64,000 nucleotides of DNA. Source: Amphirosellinia nigrospora. Lineage: Eukaryota > Ascomycota > Sordariomycetes > Xylariales > Xylariaceae. Below are positions 11,457 through 20,979 of the stretch, piece after piece. How positions within the stretch are numbered: the stretch's first letter is position 1; the number at the start of each line of letters is the position of its first letter. Location of the stretch: the NCBI GenBank assembly GCA_004123355.1, contig SCHM01000004.1, positions 2,698,316 to 2,762,315 of the forward strand. The letters are read 5' to 3'. Position numbers and translations under genes: made by a program. Below the pieces are notes generated by a model. The model had not been told where the DNA came from. It searched no databases and saw only the letters and a list, made by a program, of their open reading frames with translations.

Positions 11457-13575
11457 ATGCGGTTCGAAGAATGGGATGTCCTCCTGTTCCCGAAGGACTC
11501 TAAGGTCCCTATGAAGGAATTCAAGACCAACTGTCATGTTGTCCACGACCCAGGTATGCCCACCAATCCTCCCTAATAACCCACCCAGAAGCGAATGCCA
11601 CGCAGCCAAGAGGAATCCATCGCCTACTAACATGTCAACGACTGTCATAGAGTTTGCCTATACTAATGGCTCCTTCGGCTTGCCGACTATGACCTGCTTT
11701 ATGCCTGGATTGCCTCCAGGTACCCCCTTCAATATATCTCTCCATTCCTGGAAGACGCCAGATGTCAGTCAATTCACCAGGAACTATAGCAAGCACCAGG
11801 AGCTAGTCAAGTTCGAGGCTCGGGTCTTGGTTGATGGTCGCCTCATTGCGTACGTTTGCTGCATAATGCTGGTGTGGGAGTTGGGCCATATCTAACTTTA
11901 TACTGTTACAGGACATCGTCGTTCAATCGTACTGGGCCATGGCCGCAACTCATTAACCACAGCTTCGGTACGAGCAATCAACATCATTTACGCACTTACA
12001 CATATGCTGACTATGCGTTTAGAGTTCACAAAGAACGGTGACCTGGAGATCCTTAAGTTTCCCCAATTCCGTAGCGAGCTGCTTCGCCAGAGTTACTGGA
12101 GCCCTGCAGACGAAGTCGGTCGCATCAAGATCGTCATCAGCGAGGGTTTCCCAAGAGATTCCTTGACGGTACCCATTGAACGAGTCAAAAACGTCGTAGC
12201 GTTTTCTTTCAGCACGCCCCACTTGGTAATACCTTGCCTTTCGTATCTAGCATAGATTCCAAAGCTAACGACTACAAACCACAGACATCCTTGAGAGCTC
12301 CGGTATTGCCTGGCCGAATCCCGCGATGTGGCGTCGTGGCCCCTTTAACCCAACCATGCCCGTCCCATCCCAGCAGCATGAAGACGGCCCAGAAGCTCAT
12401 CTCCACTCACCACGGCGTCGATCTAGCTTTGTCAAGAGTGCACCAGGCTCTTCTGTGTATAACACGGCAACTGCAAATGCTTCACAAATGGATACCAATA
12501 ACTTCATGGGAAGCATGCCAAACGCGCAAGGTCTCCTACAGCGTGGAATAAATGGGCCTCAGCTCGGGTATCTAGATCCTTTCAACCCTAACAAGGCCGA
12601 CATCTCATCTTTCTTTGATTGGCCTAGCACCTTGGGCGTCATCGGAAATCCTCAAACTGCCGATATGGGAAAGGCGAAGAACTCAAGCCGCAGGGCCAAC
12701 ACCCATAGCAAGATATCAACATCCGACACAAGTATGCCTGATTACAGCTCATCTAACTGTTCTGGTGCCCAGTTGATGTCTGATTTCCAGCCAATGGCTT
12801 TTGTCGCTTGTCTTGATGACCCTGACACTAGCATTGTCGCACCCAAAGCACCAGTAAACACACCGACGGCTTTGGTTGATGGGGGCTTTGTCGATGATCT
12901 CGGAATTGATATCAATAAGCTAGGGACCCCGGGGAGTAAGTTCGTGCTTCCCACTGTTTCCATTGATCCATTATATGAGTCTGTACTAATAAATAGCAGA
13001 CACTCCGCCCCTACTGACTTCTTCAGCACCAGTAGCATGAACTTCTCAACGGAATTAGCCACATCTCTCACTCATTCGCTCCTGAACCAGCCCCACCCTC
13101 TCCCAGTTCAAGGCCCAGGTATTGGAATTCCAGCTCCTGAGATCAGGTCGCGAAAGGAAAACGACTGAACCACGACGGTTCTATTGAAGGCACAACGAGT
13201 TTAGATCATATTGACATGCGCAAAGTGTCACAGTCTATTTATGGCCAGGTAGGTAAAACAAGCCGCGATACTAGCAGCACTAGTACCTCGCCACCAAGTC
13301 AGGGCACACTCTCTGGTGTTTATTCTCACAGGTCTTTCTCGGGACCAGAATTTGGGGATGACTTAACAAACTCGGGTATTCTGTTCACTCATGGCATTGC
13401 TGAACCAAATTCCCTCCCTGAGGGCCGTATTGTTAGCGGTTCGGACAAGGGTATCAAACGCACTCGCCAGTTTACCCCAGCCAGTGCCAAGGCAATCGAC
13501 GACGAAGATGAACCTCGACGCAACAGCCCTAGATGTCAAAACAGACAGCAGGGGCAAGTCGCTGAAGCAAAATAA
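11457..13575 (+). CDS. conserved fungal protein of unknown function (MRFEEWDVLLF family)
   Basis: The N-terminus MRFEEWDVLLFPKDSKVP marks a family found widely in Pezizomycotina; its function is not known to me. Exons by splice signals: 11457-11553, 11651-11849, 11912-11967, 12023-12225, and 12285 onward. The joined N-terminal half is compact and conserved, with SFGLPTMTCFMPGLPPGTPF, FEARVLVDGR, GDLEILKFPQF, VGRIKIVISEGF and SSGIAWPNPAMW. The C-terminal half is Ser/Pro/Thr-rich and probably disordered, with a late motif AIDDEDEPRRNSPR. At least two single-base losses break the frame, one at the exon 4 donor (12225, needing one more G) and one near 13166. The C-terminal end is uncertain: a stop at 13575 follows the conserved motif, but another frame runs to 13678. 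Confidence 0.75.
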
Positions 13576-13679
13576 TGCAACCACGCGAGTATACCATTTG
13601 CTCTCCGTTTCAGGAGGGCTCGAAAACTCAATTTTGGAAGGATCATTGAATATCCCATCCCGTTGGACTCAACCATGAG

Positions 13680-14737
13680 AAATGCATTCGGTAACATTAT
13701 CTAGATTTTTTTGGCAGCGGGATCAAACAAAGATGAGATATCCCCGAGGCATATGTTTTATAACACAATGTTAGACCAGGGCTCCCACGGAGCCACCCTA
13801 GCTTTGCGGGTTGGCGCTCGGCGGCGGATACTTGTAGCTGGTGGTTTTAACCGAGTGCTCAGTCTTGTAGTTGGCGGCAGATTATGGTCGCAGGCGTTTA
13901 CTGGACATCGTGTAGAATAGCCTGCGTTAGACTAAAATTGATGATTCATGCATCAGTAACACCCATGATAACAAGCTCTGGCAAAACCTATCGGGTTAGA
14001 TTTACATGCAAACATTACCTACTAATGTCTATTTACGTCAACGTCCAATGCATGTACGTATATACCTATTTGCCTCACTATTATGACCTCCCAGCCAGAG
14101 TAGAAGATGACGTCAGGGCTAATTAATCGGGTGGCCATCTGGGGCACCAGCAGCCTAGACGGTAATTGGCTGGTTTCTGGATTTCTTACTCAATCCGGCA
14201 ATTCAATAGAAAGCATTTAAGTTGGGACCGAATTGATGCTCACTCTGACTCGTTTTTATTTCGTATCTGGGCGAATTTCACGATAGACTGTGGTGTCAAA
14301 CTTTTCTTTTTCTATCTTTCCAAGCATATTTACCCAAGATGAGTCTCGTCCCGCGTCGTCGCAGGTGTGTCCCGCACCTGCGCTTCTCATGGTATGATCA
14401 CCATGACTTGCGACGTGCCAATAAATTGGGATTGAGCGTGATGCAAATCTTGACGAACGTCTTCTGCGCTGCGGCTCGACGGACCGAAGTTGTCGATGTG
14501 GATTGATCATCTCTAACGTTGGGTATATAGGAAGCGTTCCCCGGCTGTGGTATCCGGGTGTTGATTTTGTTCAATCTTTGCTTTAATTCTTCTGTCTATA
14601 CTTTCGCTGCGAGTTGATATCGACTTTTTGCTTTATGTTCTGTGAACTAACACCGTTCCTTCTTGTATATATATAATAGCAACTGCTAGTCAGTTTCTGG
14701 CCGTCTATTCCTTATTTGCCACCACAAGCAGATAAAT
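13680..14737. other. intergenic; promoter of the small secreted protein
   Basis: No gene is supported. TATA-like elements stand at 14524-14530 and in an alternating TA run near 14666-14675, about 65 nt before the downstream ATG. The stretch 14560-14650 is rich in T and C, like a fungal core promoter. Confidence 0.45.
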
Positions 14738-15183
14738 ATGCAGACCAAAGCTCTCCTCCTCGCTCTCGTCGCGGCCACTGCAGCCTCGGCTGCAAGCGTC
14801 CACATGCCGCGCCAGAACAAAACAATAACATAACAACAACCAAAACCAAGGCAACAATGACGATGCTGCTGCCGCCGCCGCAGGAGATAACGCCGCCGCA
14901 GACTTCGGGACCTGCACGCCAACGATGGACTTCCAGCTCGGCCGAGAAGGCCGCAGGCAGACGAAGGCACCTTCCTCCCACCGACCCCGTCGTCGCGGAG
15001 GGCCAGCAGGACGCGCTCAACCCCAGCATCATCATGAACCGCATCTGCGACCAGCTGACGAACGTCTGCGACGCGAATGATGCTGCTGTTTCTGCCTGCG
15101 AGGCGGCGCAGGCTTCTACTGAGGCTTTGGGCACCAAGGACGCGTCTACTGCTGATGCGTTTAATGCTGCGCTGGGGTTTTAA
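14738..15183 (+). CDS. small secreted protein, ALNPxIIxNRICDQLTNVC family
   Basis: A short protein of about 150 residues. It begins MQTKALLLALVAATAAS, a clear signal peptide with likely cleavage after Ala-Ser-Ala. A linker rich in Asn, Gln and Ala follows, then a conserved secreted domain containing DFGTCTPTMDFQ, DPVVAEGQQDALNP, IIMNRICDQLTNVC and a C-terminal DASTADAFNAALGF. Four cysteines are visible, which would allow two disulfides. The family is common in ascomycete secretomes and lacks an assigned function as far as I know. About four single-base losses shift the frame (two in the A-rich linker, one after GRR, one in a C run near 14978). All restore the family sequence if one base is added back. 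The start at 14738 is chosen for the signal peptide. Confidence 0.78.
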
Positions 15184-16120
15184 GGCATTTGGGTGTGTCG
15201 AGGTCGGGAGAAGGAGATTGGGGTGCACGTAATGTTAGAAAGACGGTGGATTGAGATGAAATGAAATGCATCGTTTATGAATTAGTTTGGATGGAGGCTA
15301 TGAAGATTGTGATTATCGTCAATAGGCTCTTCGTCTTCCTGAATAGAGGCAAGAAGTTGCATTAATGTCAGGAGATGGGTGATTTGAATTCGGCTACTAA
15401 TATCGAGACATGCGCTTGCCTGACACTTAAACCCCTGAACAATGCGCTAACCACAAATAGGATAGCTGAATCAAGTACAGGTTGGCTCTTGACTGAGCCG
15501 CGTTTCTATCTACCCATCTACTTTGTGTTGGTAAATGGTAAATGGTAAATGGAGCATCGCTTTTTAAAAAAAGATTAAATAAATAACTTTAATTTAATCT
15601 GGTCGATGATTGAGTCAAAGATGTTGTCCTGACCCTCTAGAGTGGTTGGTTACTACAACTTGCCTTGATTTTCCTAAGGTTAGAGCAGTATCCGCATGGT
15701 AAAGGAAATGGTTGGCTAGATGTTCGACCGCATTTCTCAAAATCGCCTCTGCACAAGTTTCCGCACGACTTTAGACCAGGCGAACTAACCGACTCTCATA
15801 TCTCCAGCCGCATAATATATCTCAAAATGGAACCCGTCCGTCATCGATTATTCTCTGTATCTTACCACCAAACCCGAAGTGCAGATCCCGTAAGCAGCAG
15901 CTAAGCTGTTCCGAAGGTCCCATGTATACCGGTATTCCGGTATTCGGTAAACAATGCATACGGTTATAGCTTACTAGATCACGTTTACCCCGGCTTCCCA
16001 TTCCTAGTGGCCAACGTTAATTAGTAGCTACAATAGAGAGGAGCAATAATAGGCGCCTCTGCAACAGAATGATTTCACAATCAAGTCACTGCTGATTTCA
16101 TTTTTAGATGGTTAGGAAGA
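15184..16120. other. intergenic with a 7-bp tandem repeat and CGGTAT sites
   Basis: Three tandem copies of GTAAATG lie at 15531-15551. An array of CCGGTATT-type units lies at 15925-15950, described separately. No coding region is supported. Confidence 0.5.
15925..15950. promoter_or_regulatory. CGGTAT motif array upstream of thioesterase
   Basis: The sequence reads ATACCGGTATT, CCGGTATT and CGGTAA end to end, giving three overlapping CGGTAT/ATACCG hits within 26 bases, 171-196 nt before the thioesterase ATG. The same six-base core recurs upstream of other cluster genes. CGG triplets are the usual contacts of Zn2Cys6 regulators, and one such gene lies in the cluster. Function is inferred. Confidence 0.45.
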
Positions 16121-16872
16121 ATGCTCGGCGTTATTCCTGCACTTATACAAGATGATCCCGAATTTTCGGAATTGCCAGCGCTTGTTTTGATCCACGATGG
16201 AGGGGGCACACCATCAAGTACTACTACTTGGGCGATCTCGAGCGACACGTCTGGGGTATCAGCAATGAAAAGCTAGTCGACGACCGTGCCTGGCCGGGTG
16301 GCATCAATCAAATGGCTCAAGCATACGTCGACCTCATTCTTCGTGAGCTCCCCCGCGGACCACTGATATTTGGGGGGTGGTCCGTCGGTGGTCTCATTGC
16401 CTTGGAGATGGCCAAGATCATAGCCGGAAATACCGAGACTTCGGTTCTTGGTGTCGTCATGATGGACACGTATTACCCGTCCGCCGACGATGCCGGGCGC
16501 GATAAAGACACGCCCCCTATAGAATGGGGCGAGGCGACGACGGAAGAGTCGAAGAAAATAACTCTGAAGAGCCTGGAAAACTCGGCCAAGTTCTCTCAAC
16601 AATGGGGCCGAGACGCCCGGAATGCGTTGGCTAAAACCGAATTGCCCCCAGTCGTTCTGCTCCGCGCAAGCGAGAGTCACAGTATTTCCGACGCGAGATT
16701 ACGCAGCGGGGATAACATTCTAGGATGGGAAACTTACCGGGTTAACTTTTTCACGCGCGTCTTGGACGTACCGGGAAACCACTATACCCTCTTTACGGAC
16801 GAGAATGTGGATGGCTTGACTGAAGGGCTTGCACAAGCATGTGAAATATTCGAGGACGCGGAGGGTGATTGA
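16121..16872 (+). CDS. free-standing thioesterase (alpha/beta hydrolase, NRPS type II-like)
   Basis: About 250 residues, the usual size of a discrete NRPS/PKS thioesterase. The entry reads LPALVLIHDGGGT, the oxyanion region. The nucleophile elbow is GGWSVGG (Ser), followed by VVMMDTYYP (candidate Asp) and PGNHYTLF (catalytic His), all in the expected order. The frame breaks once near 16218, where one T is missing from a Tyr-codon run. The ATG at 16121 begins a short lead into the domain. It stands just upstream of the C*-A-T NRPS on the same strand, with CGGTAT sites in its promoter. It could hydrolyse mis-loaded carriers or take part in product release. Which of these it does cannot be read from sequence. 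Confidence 0.85.
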
Positions 16873-16923
16873 GTATTATTACGCATGATCATGCTTTAGC
16901 TGGAAGCTGTAAAAGCCCATCTA

Positions 16924-16956
16924 TTCATATTCTGTTCATATTCTGTTCATATTCTG
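16924..16956. repeat. 11-bp tandem repeat, three perfect copies
   Basis: TTCATATTCTG repeated three times without mismatch, 50 nt after the thioesterase stop codon. It could affect 3'-end formation or be neutral. Confidence 0.9.
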
Positions 16957-17181
16957 TTTGTATAGATCATTAGGTTTTGAAAATACGGACCTACGCATTA
17001 CTGCGTTAAAGTCGGACTTGATGTAATTATTATCGCCTCCACCAGACAGAGGAACCCTTTGAGTAATCCCTATTGTATAAGGAATATTACAGCTATATGT
17101 GCGGCTAACATTCAAGCCCCAATGCCTGACCGACGAACGCTTTTTTCCGTAAAAGACTATATACATTCCGTGGCGTCTGAA

Positions 17182-17359
17182 ATACCGAATCCGAATGGTG
17201 ATGTGCGGATATAGTAATGCTGTTAGGAAAGCGGTAACGGAAAGTCTACGCCTGGAATCAGCACCTGCTTGTCGGTATTGTAAGTTTGGTCGTCATCCGT
17301 CGATACCGATTCCATCGTAAATTAGCTCATGTATGTACGGGAAAGGAGAGCACCGGTAT
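17182..17359. promoter_or_regulatory. four CGGTAT/ATACCG cores upstream of C*-A-T NRPS
   Basis: ATACCG at 17182-17187, CGGTAT at 17273-17278, ATACCG at 17303-17308 and CGGTAT at 17354-17359, all 150-325 nt before the ATG at 17507. Chance would give about one hit on either strand per 2 kb. This is a candidate set of binding sites for the cluster Zn2Cys6 regulator. Confidence 0.5.
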
Positions 17360-17506
17360 AGCATCATTGTCCCTGTATTGCATGAGGCCAACTTTGCAGC
17401 ACGGGACAATCCATTCGGTCCCCAAAGTGACTCCCTGGAGCACTCGAAACGGTTATCATATAAATCATATTCTTTTTTTTAAAGTCTTCTTTATATCATA
17501 TTAATA

Positions 17507-20500
17507 ATGCGACAACTCAATCTGCCATTGCTGCGCACTATTGTCAATGATCGAGAGATCGAGTCTGTTTTGCCATGCCCAGAAGAGAAACGCCGTGCGC
17601 TGGATGCAGGTGGAGATTTCGATGGCCAGCTTATCCTCTTTAAACTGCTGGCATGTGACGGGGATGAGATCGACGTCGACAAACTCCGAAATGCGTGGCA
17701 GAGGGTCATTCAGCAACGAGCAGAACTAAGACTATTTCGCGATTGGGTCAGGAGAGCTAACGACATTTTTCAAGTCGTGCTGAAAAAATGCGATGCCTTA
17801 TTCACATGTACAAAGTTTAAAGAAGATGACCTTGAATCCAGGTCGAGCAGGAGCTTTTGCCCGTCATCGATGGAGGGGCACCGATGCACATAGCCCAGGC
17901 TTATACTGCAGACGGCGCCCCTTTATACTTAGAATCTGTTACAGCGGCATCGCTATTGACGATGAATGTCTAGTCAGAATACAGACAGATTTACCCCGGG
18001 CCTATTACGAATTAGATATCCCAAGACTGTCGCCTAATGGTCCCCTAGTCACTCATGAAGTGGAAGAGAAACATCCGTCAGATCACGTACTAGAGCGCAT
18101 GAAGAACGCAGGGCCTACCATCCTTGGCCTTGGCATGGTTGAAGCACAGAAGACGATGGCGGAGTACATAGACTTGAGGCTGCGGGTTCCATCGGCAAGA
18201 ATCTGCTCCTTCGGAGTTTCGGACGACGGAGTTGCGCCCATTAATTTGCTACAGGCTCTCTGGTTGACCGTATTGGCCAAGTATCTTCACTTAGAACAGC
18301 CTTGCTGTATCTATAGGCTCGAAAGAGATGATGAGCTATCCAGCAATGACGGTTGCGTCAGTTGATATCTCGACGCGATTTCTTATGTACGAATCCTGTT
18401 GTAGATGAGGACCAAGTCACGATCTTGTGAAAAGGCTACACGAGCAAACAGTCCAGGACGTCAAAGTAAATGCGCCAGCAGTGCCGATCTCGGTGTATGA
18501 TGGCATGAAACTTTCCAACTCCATCGTATGTTGGCGTGACTTTACTGTGGTTCAGATGAACCTAATCAAATCTTGGGTGTAAAGCCAATTAAAGGCAAGG
18601 GGATTTGAGGAGGTGGAGTTCACGGCACACCCCCATGCGATCCTATAGCATAGTATTGATGAGATTAAATAGCACGATGTGAATATGTCACTTATTTATA
18701 CCGGAACTGAGTTGGTAGTTCAACTACGGGCAGGGCGCACAATTGAACCCTGGCTGGCCGAAAGTATCACTGAGATGTTCGTCCAGTCCCTTGAGTATAT
18801 CTTGAGTAATCCCACTTGCAGAATCAAGGACATCCCATCTTGCAGTCAGAGTGATATTAAAACGATGAAGAAATGGAACGCGGGTGATCTACCGAGACAA
18901 GAACGGTGCATCCACGAAATAATACGCGACCAAGCTCGACTGCGCCCAGATGCTCCTGCGGTCGTCGCTCATGATGGATCGCTCTCTTACGCCGATCTAG
19001 AAGCCCTGACAAATAGAACAGCGAAAACGTTTTTCAGCAAATTTAGATTCCAACACGAGGAGAAGGTCGTCCTACAGTTTCCACATTCTGTCTGGGCTAT
19101 CGTGGCAATGGTAGCTGTCATGAAGGCCGGCTCCGCCTTTATCCCACTAGACGAAAATATCCTCTAGATAGGGTCAAGTCCATTGCCTCGAGGTCTAACG
19201 CACGATTTATCCTCACAACCAACGCGCCGGTGACAAAATATAATGACATTGGTTTGCAAACCATCATCTTGGACCAGTCCTTCATAGACAAGGAGACACT
19301 GCCAGCAATGGCAGATTGGACAAACTCAAACGCGAGCCCGTCCGATCTTGCCTACGTGATCTTCACATCGGGCAGCACGGGTGAGCCCAAGGGCTGCGCG
19401 ATCGAGCATCGAGCTTTCTGCTCCTACGCGCTAGCATTTGGCCCGGCGTTCCGATTCAAACCTGATAGCCGCGTCCTCCAATCAACATCATACTCGTTCG
19501 ACGTGTCCCTGAAAGAAATCTTTCTCAGCTTGCTTTCAGGGTCCTGTCTCTGCGTACCATCAGACCATGACATAATGAACGACATTGGCGGCGCCGCAAT
19601 GCGCATGCGCGCCAATTACGCCAACTTCACGCCGTCGGTTGTCTCGCACCTGAACCTCGAGTCGGCGAGCTGCATCAGAACGCTCGTCCTCGGCGGCGAG
19701 GCGCTGACGGCAGACGTCATCGCAACATGGGCGTCGCGCGTCGACGTCCTCCTGGGCGGCTACGGACCTAGCGAGGTATGTCCTACCTCGGCCGTCGTGG
19801 GACCGCTATCGGCGCAGTCGCACCCCCGGAACATTGGCGTTCCAACGGGGAACAAGAGCTGGGTTGTCGATCCGTCGAATCACGACAGACTAATGCCAGT
19901 GGGAGCCGTCGGCGAGCTCGTGCTGGAGAGCCATGCCGTCGGTAGGGGATACATCGGCGACGAGGAGCGGACGGCTAAGATCTTCATCGAAAACCCCGCG
20001 TGGTGTGCGTGGCCCGAGTTCTGCGCCGCAGAACCGGAGACGAGACGTCGCATGTACAAGACCGGGGACCTGGTCACGCGCTGCGCGGACGGATCGCTGC
20101 TGTATTTCGGCCGCAAGGACATGCAGGTGAAATTACGCGGTCAGCGCATCGAGCTCGGCGATATCGAGACGCATCTGAAAGCCACCGTGGCGGCCGGGCT
20201 AGCAGTGGAGGTCGGCGTGCCTCGCGGGGGCGGCGACGAAGACAAGATGTTGGTTGCCTTTATCTGCCTCGGGTCTCAGTTATCGGTTTCTGCCGATCTA
20301 TCCTCGGTCGACGCCGCGGTCCAGGCGAAGCTCCACGCTCTTCTCGGAAGCGCCGAGGAACATCTTGCTAGTAAAGTTGCGCGCTACATGTTGCCTGCTG
20401 CGTACCTGCCGCTCCGCGCCCTCCCCGTCACGACGTCAGGGAAGCGGGATCGTCGGGCGCTGCAGCGGATGATCGCCTCCCTGAATAAGCAGCAAATTCT

Positions 20501-20876
20501 GGCCTGGCGCAGGTCATCGAAGAAGGAAGTCATCGGTCGCCCGGCGGTCACTGACATGGAGCGACGGGTTGCTGGGCTGTGGGCTAGGGTTCTTAAAGTC
20601 GAGATTGGCGAGTTGAGCTTGGACGATGATTTCGTTAAGCGAGGAGGCGATTCGTTGGCTGCTATGAGGCTTGCTAACTTGGCTAAGGAGAATGGGTTGA
20701 AGTTAACTTTTAGGGATATATATCGTCGTAGCCGCGTGCTTAGCGATCAGGTTGAGATTTGTCTCAAGCCTGCTGGCGAAAAGGCGTCGAGGGGCTTCCG
20801 CGTTCTTAAATCTAAGCCTTTGATAGCTGATGGCGAGAGTCAGTCGGTCCTCACCCCCCCGGCGCTTACCAACTGA
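17507..20876 (+). CDS. single-module NRPS, C*-A-T
   Basis: One extension-like module. The front (17507-about 18660) is a condensation-type domain: DREIESVLPC, LRNAWQRVIQQR, and a later LLQALWLTVLAKYL. Its catalytic HHxxxDG motif reads YSGIAIDDE near 17945-17970: His is replaced by Gly and the final Gly by Asp, so it is probably inactive (C*). The adenylation domain (about 18900-20470) has [11 protein letters not shown] (A3), GGYGPSE (A5), YKTGDLV (A7), RGQRIELGDIE (A8) and TTSGKRDRRAL (A10 with Lys). Asp235 is present in FDVS. A carrier domain follows with FVKRGGDSLAAM (phosphopantetheine Ser). Breaks, each one base short, occur in the C* region and at 19165; the A and T parts from 19230 are unbroken. 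Role (inference): activates and presents the first residue. The regulator gene converges on it with 103 bp between stops. Confidence 0.88.
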
Positions 20877-20979
20877 AGGGGTGGCAGGAGAAAAAAAGGG
20901 GTTGAAAAGGGGCGCCATTTATAGCTTCATTTACCTATTCACATATAGCAACATATTCAGTCGCTCAAGTCAGCGTGCA

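Larger units (their letters stand above)
16873..17506. promoter_or_regulatory. promoter region of the C*-A-T NRPS
   Basis: Begins with three perfect copies of the 11-mer TTCATATTCTG (16924-16956) just after the thioesterase stop. Its second half carries four CGGTAT/ATACCG cores. A T- and A-rich stretch at 17460-17500 precedes the ATG at 17507. Confidence 0.5.

Noticed and set aside
14686-15228. 180-codon open frame on the - strand
   Set aside because: It is the reverse of the small secreted protein, Arg/Ser-rich with no motif; the + strand has a signal peptide and a conserved domain.
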